A stretch of DNA of 64,000 nt from Novosphingopyxis iocasae. GTDB lineage: Bacteria > Pseudomonadota > Alphaproteobacteria > Sphingomonadales > Sphingomonadaceae. The position numbers were made by a program, and so were the translations under genes. The notes under the pieces were generated by a model. That model saw nothing but the letters and a program-made list of their open reading frames with translations. It was not told where the DNA came from and ran no database searches. Positions 8,985 to 18,314 of the stretch are shown here, piece after piece; the stretch's first letter is position 1, and every line of letters begins with the position of its first letter. The stretch is taken from assembly GCF_014334095.1 (NCBI RefSeq), contig NZ_CP060495.1, positions 767,001-831,000 of the forward strand. Direction: 5' to 3'.

Positions 8985-11576
8985 TCAACCCTCCGCTTCG
9001 GCCTTCTTTGCAGCTGCTTTCTTCGCCGGAGCCTTCTTGGCCGGAGCCTTTTTCGCTGTCGCTTTCTTCGCAGCAGGCTTTTTCGCGGCCGCCTTCTTCT
9101 TCGGCGCGGCCTTCTTCTTTTTCGGCGGGGCCTTGGCGGCGCGTTCGTCGATCAGCTGGGCGGCCTCCTCCAGCGTCAGCGCGTCCTTGTCGACCGTCTT
9201 GGGGATCGTCGCGTTGGTGCTGCCGTCGGTGACATAGGGGCCGTAGCGCCCGTCCATCAGCTTGATCTCTTCCTCGGTGCGCGGATGCTTGCCGAGCACT
9301 TTCAGCGGCTCGCGCGCGCCGCGGCCTTTGCCCTTGTTGGCCGCGGCTTCGGCGAGCTTCGTGACGGCGGCGTTCATGCCGATTTCGAACACCTCCGCCG
9401 TGTTCTCCAGCTTCGCATATTTCTTGTCGTGCCGCAGGAAGGGGCCGTAACGGCCGATCCCCGCCTCAATATCCTGCCCCGTTTCCGGATGCGGACCGAC
9501 GACGCGCGGTAGCGAGAGCAGCTTCAGCGCCATTTCCAGATCCAGCTCACCCGGCAGATCCTTGGGTATGGAGGCACGGCGCGCCTCCTTGCCTTCGCCG
9601 GACTGGATATAGGGGCCGAAGCGCCCGGTCTTGGTCTCCACTGTCTCGCCGGTCGCCGGGTCCACGCCCAGCTCCTCCGGTTCGACATCGGCCTGGTCCT
9701 TGCCCCCTCCTTGCGCGAACTGTCGCGTATATTTGCACTCCGGATAGTTGGAGCAGGCCACGAACGCGCCGAAGCGGCCGCCGCGCAGGGACAGCTTGCC
9801 GTCGCCGCAACGCGGGCAGACGCGCGGATCGCTGCCGTCTTCGGTTTCCGGGAACAGATAAGGCGCCAGGAACTGGTCGAGCTCCGCCGTGATATCGCTC
9901 GGCTTCTGCTCCATCACTTCTTCGGTCTTGGGCTTGAAGTCGCGCCAGAACGCGGCGAGCACCTTTTGCCAATCCGCCCGGCCGCCGGACACTTCGTCGA
10001 GCTCATCCTCTAACCCGGCGGTATAGTCATAGGCGACATAGCGCTCAAAGAACCGTTCCAGAAAACCAGTCAGCAGACGCCCGGTCTCTTCCGCCCAGAA
10101 GCGGTTGCCCTCGGTGCGGACATAGCCGCGATCCTTCAGCACCTGGATGATCGAAGCGTAGGTAGACGGACGCCCGATGCCCAGCTCTTCCATCCGCTTG
10201 ACCAGGCTGGCCTCCGAATAACGCGGCGGCGGCTGGGTGAAATGCTGCTCGGCATCGACGGCGTTGACCGCGGGCCGATCGCCCTCGCGCATCATCGGCA
10301 GCAGCTTGCCGTCGTCATCATCCTTATCGTCGCGGCCTTCCTGATAGACCGCGAGGAAGCCGGGGAATTTTACCACCTGGCCGTTGGCGCGCAGCACGAT
10401 CTGGCCGGTGCCGTCCGCGAAATCCACCGCGGTGCGCTCCATCTGCGCAGGCGCCATCTGGCTGGCCATCGCGCGCTTGTAGACGAGGTCGTAGAGCTTG
10501 GCGTGATCGCCCGAGCCGGCGCGATCCTTGCGGAAATCGGTGGGCCGGATGGCTTCGTGCGCTTCCTGTGCGTTCTTCGCCTTCGTCGAATAGAAATTCG
10601 GCTTTTCGGGAAGATAGCCGCCGTCGAACTTATCCGCGATGGCCTTGCGCGCATCCGAAATGGCGCTGCCGTCCATCTGCACGCCGTCGGTACGCATATA
10701 GGTGATCGCGCCGTCTTCGTAGAGCTGCTGCGCGATCCGCATGGTGTGGCTGGCGGAGAAGCCGAGCTTGCGTGCGGCCTCCTGCTGCAGCGTGGAGGTG
10801 GTGAAGGGCGGCGCTGGGCGGCGCGTGACCGGCTTGGTCTCGACCTTGGAGACGATCAGGCTGGCCGCTTCCACCGCGGCTTTGGCCTTCATGGCTGTGC
10901 CTTCATTGCCGAGCGCCAGCTTGTCCAGCTTCTCGCCATCGAACTGCGTCAGACGCGCATCGAACGCCTGCCCGTCATGCTGCATCCGCGCGGTGACGGA
11001 CCAGTATTCCTGCGGTTTGAACGCCTCGATCTCCCGCTCGCGCTCAGCAATAAGGCGCAGCGCGACCGACTGGACGCGGCCCGCCGATTTCGCGCCCGGC
11101 AGCTTGCGCCACAGCACCGGTGAAAGCGTGAAGCCGACGAGATAATCCAGCGCCCGGCGCGCCCGGTAGGCGTCGATCAGATCGGTGTCGAGCCCGCGCG
11201 GCGCGGCCATCGCGTCCGTCACCGCCTTTTTGGTGATGGCATTGAAGGTAACGCGGCTAACATCCTTCGGCAGCGCCTTTTTCTGCGCCAGCAATTCCTG
11301 CACATGCCAGCTGATCGCTTCCCCTTCGCGGTCAGGGTCGGTCGCCAGGATCAATCGGTCCGCCTTTTTGGCGTTGTCCGCGATTTCCTTGATGCGCTTC
11401 GACTTGTCGGCATAGGCCTGCCAGGTCATCGCGAAATCATGATCGGGGTCCACCGAGCCGTCCTTGGGCGGCAGATCGCGTATATGGCCGTAGCTCGCCA
11501 GGACCTTGTAGTCCTTGCCCAGATATTTCTCGATCGTCTTCGCCTTGGCCGGCGATTCCACGATGACTAATTGCAT
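8985..11576 (-). CDS. topA: DNA topoisomerase I
   Basis: 863 residues, type IA enzyme that relaxes negative supercoils. The N-terminal Toprim domain has VESPAKAKTIEKYLG and TDPDREGEAISWH (acidic metal-binding residues). The active-site tyrosine is in AITYMRTDGVQ. A four-cysteine zinc ribbon is visible in CPRCGDGKLSLRGG and CSNYPEC, followed by several topoisomerase repeats of the form GRYGP. The last about 50 residues are a low-complexity lysine/alanine tail (repeated AKK and APAKK units), likely a DNA-binding tail. Downstream of dprA and plsY on the same strand. Confidence 0.96.
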   Translation of the reverse strand: MQLVIVESPAKAKTIEKYLGKDYKVLASYGHIRDLPPKDGSVDPDHDFAMTWQAYADKSKRIKEIADNAKKADRLILATDPDREGEAISWHVQELLAQKKALPKDVSRVTFNAITKKAVTDAMAAPRGLDTDLIDAYRARRALDYLVGFTLSPVLWRKLPGAKSAGRVQSVALRLIAEREREIEAFKPQEYWSVTARMQHDGQAFDARLTQFDGEKLDKLALGNEGTAMKAKAAVEAASLIVSKVETKPVTRRPAPPFTTSTLQQEAARKLGFSASHTMRIAQQLYEDGAITYMRTDGVQMDGSAISDARKAIADKFDGGYLPEKPNFYSTKAKNAQEAHEAIRPTDFRKDRAGSGDHAKLYDLVYKRAMASQMAPAQMERTAVDFADGTGQIVLRANGQVVKFPGFLAVYQEGRDDKDDDDGKLLPMMREGDRPAVNAVDAEQHFTQPPPRYSEASLVKRMEELGIGRPSTYASIIQVLKDRGYVRTEGNRFWAEETGRLLTGFLERFFERYVAYDYTAGLEDELDEVSGGRADWQKVLAAFWRDFKPKTEEVMEQKPSDITAELDQFLAPYLFPETEDGSDPRVCPRCGDGKLSLRGGRFGAFVACSNYPECKYTRQFAQGGGKDQADVEPEELGVDPATGETVETKTGRFGPYIQSGEGKEARRASIPKDLPGELDLEMALKLLSLPRVVGPHPETGQDIEAGIGRYGPFLRHDKKYAKLENTAEVFEIGMNAAVTKLAEAAANKGKGRGAREPLKVLGKHPRTEEEIKLMDGRYGPYVTDGSTNATIPKTVDKDALTLEEAAQLIDERAAKAPPKKKKAAPKKKAAAKKPAAKKATAKKAPAKKAPAKKAAAKKAEAEG

Positions 11577-11750
11577 GAGGTGATTTGCTTTTCTGTTGGG
11601 TCTCGTATGTACACGCGAGGCTGGTGGCGAACCGGCCCGCCCGTCAAGCGGGATTTTCGGGCGCGGTCAAGATGGGTGGGCGATGATCGGGCACAATGGT
11701 TTCCGCTGTCTGCGGCGCAGCGCGAACCGGAGGGAGCCCCCCACCGCTGC

Positions 11751-11774
11751 GACTAGGGAGCAAGCTCCCAAGTC
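11751..11774. repeat. REP-like palindrome 1
   Basis: Inverted repeat GACTAGGGAG / CTCCCAAGTC around a four-base loop (CAAG); nine of ten positions pair, with an A-A mismatch. It is the first of three hairpins within 100 bases. Confidence 0.6.
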
Positions 11775-11783
11775 TCGCTCCTG

Positions 11784-11796
11784 CCCCATCAAGGGG
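11784..11796. repeat. REP-like palindrome 2
   Basis: CCCC ATCAA GGGG, a short hairpin in the motif CCCCATCAAGGGGGAGGG. Motifs of this shape recur between genes in many sphingomonad genomes (family knowledge, not tested here). Confidence 0.45.
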
Positions 11797-11824
11797 GAGG
11801 GATTGGAGTGGCGCCCTGCAATTC

Positions 11825-11843
11825 TTCCCCCTGGATGGGGGAA
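11825..11843. repeat. REP-like palindrome 3
   Basis: TTCCCCC TGGAT GGGGGAA, a perfect seven-base-pair stem. It resembles palindrome 2 in inverted arrangement, so the two may form the ends of one compound element. Confidence 0.55.
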
Positions 11844-11936
11844 AGATACGAAGCCTTGAGAGCGAAGCGAACTAGGCGCAGTTGGATGGGGTGGAGCGGC
11901 TGCAGCCGGCTGCTTCCGAAGCAGAACATGAGCCCC

Positions 11937-13010
11937 TTATCCCCGCCGCGCCCGTCCGCCCGCCCCGCGCTCCAGCCTTCCGGCCAGTTCCAGTTCCAGC
12001 AGCACCGTCTGCACCGCGCCGGGTGGCTCGCCGGACTGGCGAACCAGTTCGTCCACGCTGACGAAATCATGGCTGAGGAGGTCCTGCACCCGCTGCCGGG
12101 CGCCGTCTTCGGCATCGATCGGCTGCGGCGCGAAGGGCTGCGATGGCGCGCGGACAGCGCGGGCGTCGATCGGCCCGAGCTGCTCTGCGATGTCGGCGGC
12201 TGACTGTACCAGGATCGCGCCGTCGCGGATCAACTGGTTGCAGCCCCGCGAACGGGGATCGAGTGGGCTGCCGGGGATCGCCATCACCTCCCGACCCGCC
12301 TCGCCCGCCAGCCGCGCAGTGATCAGGGAGCCGGAGCGCGGCGCGGCCTCCACCACCACCGTGCCGAGCGCCAGCCCTGCGATGATCCGGTTACGGAAGG
12401 GGAAATGGCGTGCCCGCGGTTCGGTGCCGGGCGGCTGTTCGGCGATCAGCAGGCCCCGGGCGGCAATCGCCTCCTGAAGGTCGCGGTTTTCGGGCGGATA
12501 GTGGATGTCGATGCCGCCCGCGACAATACCGATCGTGCCGTCCTCGATCGATCCGGCATGGGCCGCGGTGTCGATGCCGCGGGCGAGGCCGGAGACGACG
12601 GCGAAGCCCTCGCGGCCCAGTTCCGCCGCCAGCCCGCGCGCGAAACGGCAGGCCGAGGCGCTGGCGTTGCGCGCGCCGACCATGGCCACAACGCGCGCCT
12701 CCATCAGATCGCGTCGTCCGCGGTAGCTCAGCACCGGCGGGGGGTTGTCGATCTGGGCCAGCAGCGCGGGATAGTCCGGACTGCCGAGGAACAGCAGCGA
12801 TGCGCCGAGCGCCTCCACGCGCCGCAGCTCGGCTTCGACAGCACGGGGTTCAGCGAGGCGCGGCGCCCTGCCCCCGCCACGCCGCGCAAGATCGGGCAGC
12901 GCCGCGATCGCCGCGCCCGCGCTGCCGAAGCGCGCGAGCAACTGCACGAAGCCCACCGGCCCGACATTGGCCGAACGGATCAGCCGCAGCCGATCGAATG
13001 CATCTTCCAT
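11937..13010 (-). CDS. dprA: DNA-processing protein DprA
   Basis: 357 residues. DprA binds incoming single-stranded DNA and loads RecA during natural transformation. The N-terminal part is a helical SAM-like domain; the central Rossmann-type DprA domain has the typical motifs MVGARNAS, SGLARGIDTAAH, GIVAGGIDIHYPPEN and FPFRNRIIAGLA; the C-terminal 60 residues form a winged-helix-like domain (DFVSVDELVRQSGEPPGAVQ). It lies 28 bases downstream of plsY. With comEC elsewhere in the window this gives two competence-type genes, but pili genes are not seen, so competence itself is not shown. Confidence 0.93.
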   Translation of the reverse strand: MEDAFDRLRLIRSANVGPVGFVQLLARFGSAGAAIAALPDLARRGGGRAPRLAEPRAVEAELRRVEALGASLLFLGSPDYPALLAQIDNPPPVLSYRGRRDLMEARVVAMVGARNASASACRFARGLAAELGREGFAVVSGLARGIDTAAHAGSIEDGTIGIVAGGIDIHYPPENRDLQEAIAARGLLIAEQPPGTEPRARHFPFRNRIIAGLALGTVVVEAAPRSGSLITARLAGEAGREVMAIPGSPLDPRSRGCNQLIRDGAILVQSAADIAEQLGPIDARAVRAPSQPFAPQPIDAEDGARQRVQDLLSHDFVSVDELVRQSGEPPGAVQTVLLELELAGRLERGAGGRARRG

Positions 13011-13038
13011 GATCCCTCCCCCCGGAGATTATATCCGT

Positions 13039-13629
13039 CTAGCGCTGCCCCACCTTGGGTTCCTGTCCCTTAAGCAACCGCGCAACATTCTCCTTATGCT
13101 TCCAGATCGTGAGCACGAGGAAGGCGATCAGCAGCGGAACCAGCTCGGCATGGCCGAAGATCAGCGCGGCGATCGGCGCGGAAGCCGCGGCCAGCAGCCC
13201 GGCGAGCGAGCTGATGCGCAGCAGCGCCAGCGAGCCCAGCCAGATCACGGCATAGATCAGCCCGCCCTCCCAAAAGAGGCCGAACATGATGCCGCCCAAG
13301 GTGGCGATGCCCTTACCACCATTGAAGCGCAGCCAAACAGGGTAAAGATGCCCGATGAACGCGCCCGCCGCCGCGGCCTGCGCGGCATAGTCCGCCCCTT
13401 CGGCATAGATCGCGCGGGCGATCAGCACCGCGGCGAGGCCCTTCAGCAGATCGAGCAGCAGCGTCGCCGCCGCCAGCCCCTTGCGGCCCGTGCGTAGCAC
13501 ATTCGTTGCGCCAATATTGCCCGAACCGATGGAGCGCAAATCGCCCGCCCCGAACATCCGCGTCAGCAAAATGCCGAAGGGAATGGAGCCGAGCAGATAG
13601 CCCAACAGTACCGCCCAATAGATGCTCAT
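13039..13629 (-). CDS. plsY: Acyl-phosphate glycerol-3-phosphate acyltransferase PlsY
   Basis: 196 residues, multi-pass inner-membrane enzyme that makes lysophosphatidic acid from acyl-phosphate and glycerol 3-phosphate, the first acylation of phospholipid synthesis. Three conserved loops are visible: GSIPFGILLTR, GSGNIGATNVLRTG and FNGGKGIAT. Five or so hydrophobic helices fit the family. First gene of the plsY-dprA run, divergent from murI. Confidence 0.95.
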   Translation of the reverse strand: MSIYWAVLLGYLLGSIPFGILLTRMFGAGDLRSIGSGNIGATNVLRTGRKGLAAATLLLDLLKGLAAVLIARAIYAEGADYAAQAAAAGAFIGHLYPVWLRFNGGKGIATLGGIMFGLFWEGGLIYAVIWLGSLALLRISSLAGLLAAASAPIAALIFGHAELVPLLIAFLVLTIWKHKENVARLLKGQEPKVGQR

Positions 13630-13710
13630 GACGTGCGCCTGATCCGATCCATGTCCTCGGCCTAACCGCTTTGCATTGCGGCAACAAGACGGTTAGCAGC
13701 CTGATCCATC

Positions 13711-14529
13711 ATGCCGCCGCCTGCCCCCATCTTACAATCCAACGACGCCCCCATCCTCCTGTTCGATTCCGGTGTGGGCGGGCTTTCAATCCTGCGCGCG
13801 CTGCAAGGCGCCGCGCCGGCTGCGCCGATCGTCTATGCCGCGGATTTCGCAGGGCTGCCTTATGGCGAGAAGACGGAAAGCGAAATTGCCGCTCGCGTCC
13901 CCGCGCTGCTCGGGCGGCTGGTGGAGCGATATCGCCCGCGGCTCGTCACCATCGCTTGCAACACCGCCTCCACCATCGCGCTGCCCGCGGTGCGCGCGGC
14001 GCTCGATATTCCGGTTGTGGGCACCGTGCCCGCGGTCAAGCCCGCAGCGCTGGCAACGAAGAGCGGCGTCATCGGCCTGATCGGCACCGCCGCCACGATC
14101 CGCCAGCCCTATGTCGACAATCTGCTCGCCGAACATGGCAATGGCGCATCGCTGATCCGCGTCGCCGCACCCGAACTGGTAGCCGCCGCCGAGCGCAAGC
14201 TGCGGGGTGAGGATAATGATCCGGCGATTTTTGCGGGCGTGATCGAACGCCTGACCGCCCGCGCCGAAGCCGCCGGGATGGACGTCGCCGTGCTCGCCTG
14301 CACGCATTTCCCACTGGTGGAAGAAGAACTCACCGCCGCTTCCACGGGCCTTCGCTTCATCGACGGCGCGGCGGGGATCGCCCGGCGCATTCTCTACCTT
14401 GCCGAAACCGATTTCGCGGAAGCCGCCCCCACGTCCGGCCTGTTCGTTTCCACCGGCCCGGCAGCGCTGGCCGAAGGTTACAAACCGGCGCTGGCCGAAT
14501 ATGGTCTGACCCGTTTCGAAACTCTCTAG
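13711..14529 (+). CDS. murI: Glutamate racemase
   Basis: 272 residues. Provides D-glutamate for peptidoglycan. The two catalytic cysteines lie in the expected contexts: Cys83 in IACNTAST and Cys197 in LACTHFPLV. The N-terminal FDSGVGG (Asp19, Ser20) is also conserved. The start at 13711 has no strong ribosome-binding site, but no better in-frame alternative precedes the FDSGVGG motif. Confidence 0.94.
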   Translation: MPPPAPILQSNDAPILLFDSGVGGLSILRALQGAAPAAPIVYAADFAGLPYGEKTESEIAARVPALLGRLVERYRPRLVTIACNTASTIALPAVRAALDIPVVGTVPAVKPAALATKSGVIGLIGTAATIRQPYVDNLLAEHGNGASLIRVAAPELVAAAERKLRGEDNDPAIFAGVIERLTARAEAAGMDVAVLACTHFPLVEEELTAASTGLRFIDGAAGIARRILYLAETDFAEAAPTSGLFVSTGPAALAEGYKPALAEYGLTRFETL

Positions 14530-14618
14530 GAGCTTATTGCAACCCGTTCGCGCTGGATTTCCGCGACTTGCGGTCCTATGTCCACCGGGAACCGACAGCG
14601 ATTGACGGCACGAATTTC

Positions 14619-15845
14619 ATGAGCCTTAATTACGACCACATCTTCTCCCAAGCCATCGACCGGCTGCACGAGGAGGGGCGGTACCGCGTTTTTATCGACA
14701 TCCTGCGTAACAAGGGTGCCTATCCCAACGCCCGCTGCTTTGCCCACCATAACGGGCCGCAGCCGATCACCGTGTGGTGTTCGAACGACTATCTCGGCAT
14801 GGGCCAGCACCCCAAGGTGGTTGCGGCGATGGAAGAAGCGCTGCACGATGTCGGCGCAGGCTCCGGCGGCACGCGCAATATCGGCGGCAACACGCATTAT
14901 CATGTGGATCTGGAGCACGAGCTGGCAGACCTTCACGACAAGGAAGGCGCGCTGCTCTTCACCTCCGGCTATGTCTCGAACGAGGCGACGCTCAGCACGC
15001 TGGCCAAGATTTTACCCGGCTGCGTGATCTTTTCGGACGAACTCAACCACGCCTCGATGATCGCAGGCATCCGCAATTCGGGCTGCGAAAAGCGCGTCTG
15101 GCGCCATAATGATCTGGCGCATCTGGAAGAGTTGTTGGCGCAGACCGATCCGGAAGTGCCCAAGCTCATCGCGTTCGAAAGCGTCTATTCGATGGACGGG
15201 GACGTGGCGCCGATCCATGCGATCTGCGACCTTGCCGACAAGTACAATGCCCTCACCTATTGCGACGAAGTGCACGCCGTCGGCATGTACGGCGCGCGCG
15301 GCGGCGGCATTACCGAGCGGGATGAGGCGGCAGGCCGCGTTACCATCATCGAAGGCACGCTGGGCAAGGCGTTCGGCGTGATGGGCGGCTATATCGCGGC
15401 GGACAAGACGATCGTCGACGTAATTCGCAGCTATGCGCCCGGCTTCATCTTCACCACCTCGCTCAGCCCCGTCTTGGTTGCAGGCGTGCTCGCCTCGGTC
15501 CGCCATCTGAAGGCCAGCTGCGAGGAACGCGCCGCGCAGCAGCGCCACGCGCGCATGCTGAAGGACATGTTCCTGGACGCCGGCCTGCCGCTCTTGGAAA
15601 GCGAAACGCATATCGTGCCGCTGATCGTGGGCGATCCGGTAAAGGCCAAGCGGATCAGCGACATTCTGCTCGCCGAATATGGCATCTACGTGCAGCCGAT
15701 CAATTTCCCCACCGTGCCCCGCGGCACCGAGCGGCTGCGCTTCACCCCCGGTCCGGACCATGACGAAGCGATGATGCGCGGCCTGACCGATGCGCTGTCC
15801 GAAATCTGGGGCCGACTGGAAATGGAGACGGTGCAAGCGGCTTAG
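14619..15845 (+). CDS. hemA: 5-Aminolevulinate synthase
   Basis: 408 residues from ATG at 14619 ([12 protein letters not shown]); an upstream in-frame start would add 17 residues. Condenses glycine with succinyl-CoA to 5-aminolevulinate (Shemin route), typical of alphaproteobacteria. PLP-binding Lys250 is in [14 protein letters not shown]; other family motifs are [33 protein letters not shown] and [11 protein letters not shown]. It follows murI on the same strand with about 90 bases between. A hairpin follows the gene. Confidence 0.96.
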   Translation: MSLNYDHIFSQAIDRLHEEGRYRVFIDILRNKGAYPNARCFAHHNGPQPITVWCSNDYLGMGQHPKVVAAMEEALHDVGAGSGGTRNIGGNTHYHVDLEHELADLHDKEGALLFTSGYVSNEATLSTLAKILPGCVIFSDELNHASMIAGIRNSGCEKRVWRHNDLAHLEELLAQTDPEVPKLIAFESVYSMDGDVAPIHAICDLADKYNALTYCDEVHAVGMYGARGGGITERDEAAGRVTIIEGTLGKAFGVMGGYIAADKTIVDVIRSYAPGFIFTTSLSPVLVAGVLASVRHLKASCEERAAQQRHARMLKDMFLDAGLPLLESETHIVPLIVGDPVKAKRISDILLAEYGIYVQPINFPTVPRGTERLRFTPGPDHDEAMMRGLTDALSEIWGRLEMETVQAA

Positions 15846-15865
15846 TATTTGGGCTAAGTCGCTTT

Positions 15866-15896
15866 GATAACGTCCTTTTAACTTGAGGACGCTATC
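15866..15896 (+). terminator. Hairpin after hemA, possible terminator
   Basis: GATAACGTCCT / AGGACGCTATC, ten of eleven positions paired, nine-base loop, ending 20-50 bases after the hemA stop and just before the next gene. Only a short T run follows (GTTTCG), so it may be a weak terminator or a leader structure of the following gene. Confidence 0.45.
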
Positions 15897-15904
15897 GTTT
15901 CGGG

Positions 15905-16273
15905 ATGCACGAAATCGCATTCAGCGACAGCGAGAGCATTTTGCATCTGAAGCTAAGCGGTTTCTGGGACGAGGCTGCCTTTGGCCGGTTCGTCGCAGAT
16001 ATGCAGCAGCACATCGCTCCATTGCGAGCCGTGCGGCAGCCTTTCGGCGTACTGTCCGATTCGTCCGGCCTTCCTGTCCAGAGTGCCGTAATGGCTGAAC
16101 GCTTTGCCTGCCTCGCTTTGGAAGCACGCCGGCGCTTTCCCGTACCCACCGCAATCATCGTCGGGTCCGTTCTGCACAAGCTGCAAGTACAGAGGGTTCT
16201 GACCGACGACGGAATCCAGGTTTTCTTGAGCGAGGCCGACGCCAGAACCTGGCTCGCGCAACAACTGCATTAA
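15905..16273 (+). CDS. Small STAS/SpoIIAA-like protein
   Basis: 122 residues, cytoplasmic, no signal peptide. The N-terminal pattern of a short strand, LKLSGFWDEAAFGRFVADMQQ helix, then a strand with FGVLSDSSGLPVQS resembles the SpoIIAA-like/STAS fold proteins that are common in alphaproteobacteria. The second half (TAIIVGSVLHKLQVQRVL and FLSEADARTWLAQ) fits this family. No phosphorylatable serine can be asserted. It has its own surroundings: no gene overlaps it and no operon partner is evident. Function unknown. Confidence 0.6.
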   Translation: MHEIAFSDSESILHLKLSGFWDEAAFGRFVADMQQHIAPLRAVRQPFGVLSDSSGLPVQSAVMAERFACLALEARRRFPVPTAIIVGSVLHKLQVQRVLTDDGIQVFLSEADARTWLAQQLH

Positions 16274-16355
16274 GTTTTTTCGTCGTTGTCGGTGTTCTCA
16301 GCGCTGCCTAAAAATCGCTCTATTCAGGGTTCTCCCTGACTATTATCCTGCGGAG

Positions 16356-16901
16356 ATGATCCGCTTTCCCCTCGTCCTCGCCGCGTTCGCTTTTGCCGTT
16401 CCGGTTTGCGCCCAGGAACCGTCCTCGCCATTACATCCCAGCCCGCTGATCGCCGATTACGGACCGATTGCCGATGTCGATGTCAGCGACCGCCTGCCCG
16501 CCGATGCATCGTTCAAGGTGGCATTCGATCTCGCGGCGGCGGGCAAGCCGGATGCGCCCAATCGCGGGCTGGTGTCGCTGGCGCGCTTTCTCAACATGCA
16601 TGTGGCCGCGGGTGTGCCTGCGGAGCGGATCGGGCTTGCCGTCGTGGTGCACGGCCCGGCGGGCGTCGATCTGACGAAAAATGTCTTCTACGGCGAGCGG
16701 CACCAGGGCGCGGCCAATCCGAATGCGGACCTGATCGCGCAATTGCAGAAGCACGGCGTGCGCATAATCCTGTGCGGACAGAGCGCGGCGGCTTCGGGCA
16801 TCGCGCGGGACGATTTGCTGCCGGGTGTAGAAATGGCGCTGTCCGCGATGACAGCCCATGCGCTGCTTCAGCAGGACGGATACACGCTGAACCCGTTCTG
16901 A
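16356..16901 (+). CDS. Periplasmic DsrE/DsrF-like protein
   Basis: 181 residues with a clear signal peptide (hydrophobic stretch then VCAQE cleavage region near residue 20). The mature part has the DsrE-like fold pattern, with AVVVHGPAG in the middle and the C-terminal signature GVRIILCGQSAAASGI followed by a helix. The cysteine in ILCGQS sits where sulfur-relay proteins have their active residue. Export to the periplasm suggests a role unlike cytoplasmic TusD/DsrE. Exact function unknown. Confidence 0.75.
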   Translation: MIRFPLVLAAFAFAVPVCAQEPSSPLHPSPLIADYGPIADVDVSDRLPADASFKVAFDLAAAGKPDAPNRGLVSLARFLNMHVAAGVPAERIGLAVVVHGPAGVDLTKNVFYGERHQGAANPNADLIAQLQKHGVRIILCGQSAAASGIARDDLLPGVEMALSAMTAHALLQQDGYTLNPF

Positions 16902-16940
16902 GGGGGGTGCGGTCCAGCGCACTATCACCAAGGGCCGCAA

Positions 16941-16961
16941 GTCCTGAGACTGTCGAAGGAC
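16941..16961. repeat. Palindromic dispersed-repeat-like motif
   Basis: GTCCT-GAGACTGTCG-AAGGAC: five-base arms flanking a TGAG...TGTCGAAGG core. Motifs of this type (TGAGCNTGTCGAAGG) are very common dispersed intergenic elements in sphingomonads and related genera. Only one copy was seen in this window. Confidence 0.5.
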
Positions 16962-17174
16962 GTCTATCGACCGGGTACCTCCCTTGCCCGATAAGCGCCC
17001 TTCCACGGGCTGACGGCCTTGGATAACCCGCATCGGCGCCATTTATCGCTGTCCTACAGCGCGCTTGATCGCGCATAGACTGGTCGATGCCAGCCCCGCG
17101 CGCAGCCTCGATTCGCCCGGCGACCCCGTATTCGAAGCCGCTGGTCTGCACTAAAAAGATTCCCGCTCTGAACA

Positions 17175-17194
17175 GTGTGAAGCTGTGTGAAGCT
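17175..17194. repeat. 10-base perfect tandem duplication
   Basis: GTGTGAAGCT occurs twice in direct succession, about 50 bases before the exonuclease gene. It may be a simple slippage product. Confidence 0.6.
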
Positions 17195-17244
17195 GGTGCC
17201 GCGCACGGCTTGGAAGCCGGGGGGCGCCGCCCTATCTTCCATCG

Positions 17245-18246
17245 ATGCCTGCCCAAGACTGGATCGAACCGCACCCCACCGGCATCTACGTGAAGCCTTG
17301 CGACGCCTGGATCGACCCGTCGGTCGCCCGGCCCCGCGCGCTCGTGACCCATGGCCATGCCGACCATGCGCGCGGCGGGCATGGAGCGGTGTGGGCGACG
17401 CCCGAGACGCTCTCCATCATGGGCCTGCGCTACGGCGTGGAGGCGGAGGGCAATGCCGTGCCCTATTGCGAGGAGCTGGATCTTGGCTGCGGCGTCACCG
17501 TCAGCTTCCACCCGGCGGGCCATGTGCTCGGCAGCGCGCAAATCCTGCTGCAGTATCAGGGCGAACGGGTGGTGGTGACGGGCGATTACAAGCGCCGGCC
17601 GGACCCCACCTGCCCGCCTTTCGAAGTCGTACCGTGCGATGTGTTCATCACCGAAGCGACCTTCGGTCTTCCGGTGTTCACGCACCCCGATACGAGCGAG
17701 GAAGTGGCCAAGCTGCTGGAGGCGCGCGCGGCCAATCCCGAACGCTGCATCCTGGTGGGCGCCTATGCGCTGGGCAAGGCGCAGCGTGTGATCGGCGAAC
17801 TGCGCGATGCAGGGTATGAAGAGACGATCTACCTCCACGGTGCGCTGGAGAAGATGTGCCGCCTCTACGAGGAGCTGGGCGTGAACCTGGGCTCGCTCGA
17901 GCTGGTCGGCGATCTGCCCCAGGAAGAGCTGAAGGGCGCCATCGTGCTCGCCCCGCCCGGCGCGATGAACGACCGCTGGAGCCGCCGTCTGCCCGATCCG
18001 ATCACCGCCATGGCATCGGGCTGGATGCGCGTGCGCCAGCGCGCCCGGCAACGCAATGTGGAACTGCCGCTCGTCATCTCAGACCATGCCGACTGGAACG
18101 AGCTGACCCGCACGATCGAGGAAGTCTCGCCCAAAGAAGTGTGGGTTACGCACGGGCGCGAAGATGCGCTCGTCCACTGGTGCACGATGCGTCAGCGCAA
18201 GGCGCGTGCGCTGGCGATGGTGGGCCGGGAGGATGAAGACGACTGA
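17245..18246 (+). CDS. Ligase-associated DNA exonuclease (MBL fold, beta-CASP-like)
   Basis: 333 residues. Metallo-beta-lactamase-fold nuclease with the zinc motif THGHADHARGGH (HxHxDH at residues 36-41), later histidines in HPAGHVLGSAQI and VVTGDYK, and the C-terminal ISDHADWNEL and WVTHGRED motifs. In this family the nuclease is usually encoded next to an ATP-dependent DNA ligase, as here (ligase 1.1 kb downstream). A role in DNA-damage repair is the accepted idea for the family. The usual helicase and phosphoesterase partners are not adjacent. Confidence 0.87.
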   Translation: MPAQDWIEPHPTGIYVKPCDAWIDPSVARPRALVTHGHADHARGGHGAVWATPETLSIMGLRYGVEAEGNAVPYCEELDLGCGVTVSFHPAGHVLGSAQILLQYQGERVVVTGDYKRRPDPTCPPFEVVPCDVFITEATFGLPVFTHPDTSEEVAKLLEARAANPERCILVGAYALGKAQRVIGELRDAGYEETIYLHGALEKMCRLYEELGVNLGSLELVGDLPQEELKGAIVLAPPGAMNDRWSRRLPDPITAMASGWMRVRQRARQRNVELPLVISDHADWNELTRTIEEVSPKEVWVTHGREDALVHWCTMRQRKARALAMVGREDEDD

Positions 18247-18314
18247 CCGGCATCGTCAGATCGTTGCCGAAGCGTACGGATTGACTGGCCGGTGGATGCC
18301 TTTAGGCTTCACCC

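Larger units (their letters stand above)
11577..11936. other. Gene-free spacer with palindromic repeats between topA and dprA
   Basis: About 360 bases with no convincing gene on either strand. It holds a cluster of short palindromes (listed separately) of the CCCCATC-AAGGGGGA kind. The right end of topA at 11577-11640 is where a topA promoter would be expected, but no clear box is visible. Confidence 0.6.
16902..17244. other. Gene-free spacer with a palindrome and a tandem repeat
   Basis: About 340 bases without a convincing gene. It contains a palindromic element at 16941-16961 and a 10-base tandem duplication at 17175-17194, both listed separately. Confidence 0.55.

Noticed and set aside
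17054-17242. 62-codon minus-strand frame in the spacer before the exonuclease gene
   Set aside because: No ribosome-binding site, no homology pattern and low-complexity Arg-rich content; treated as non-coding.
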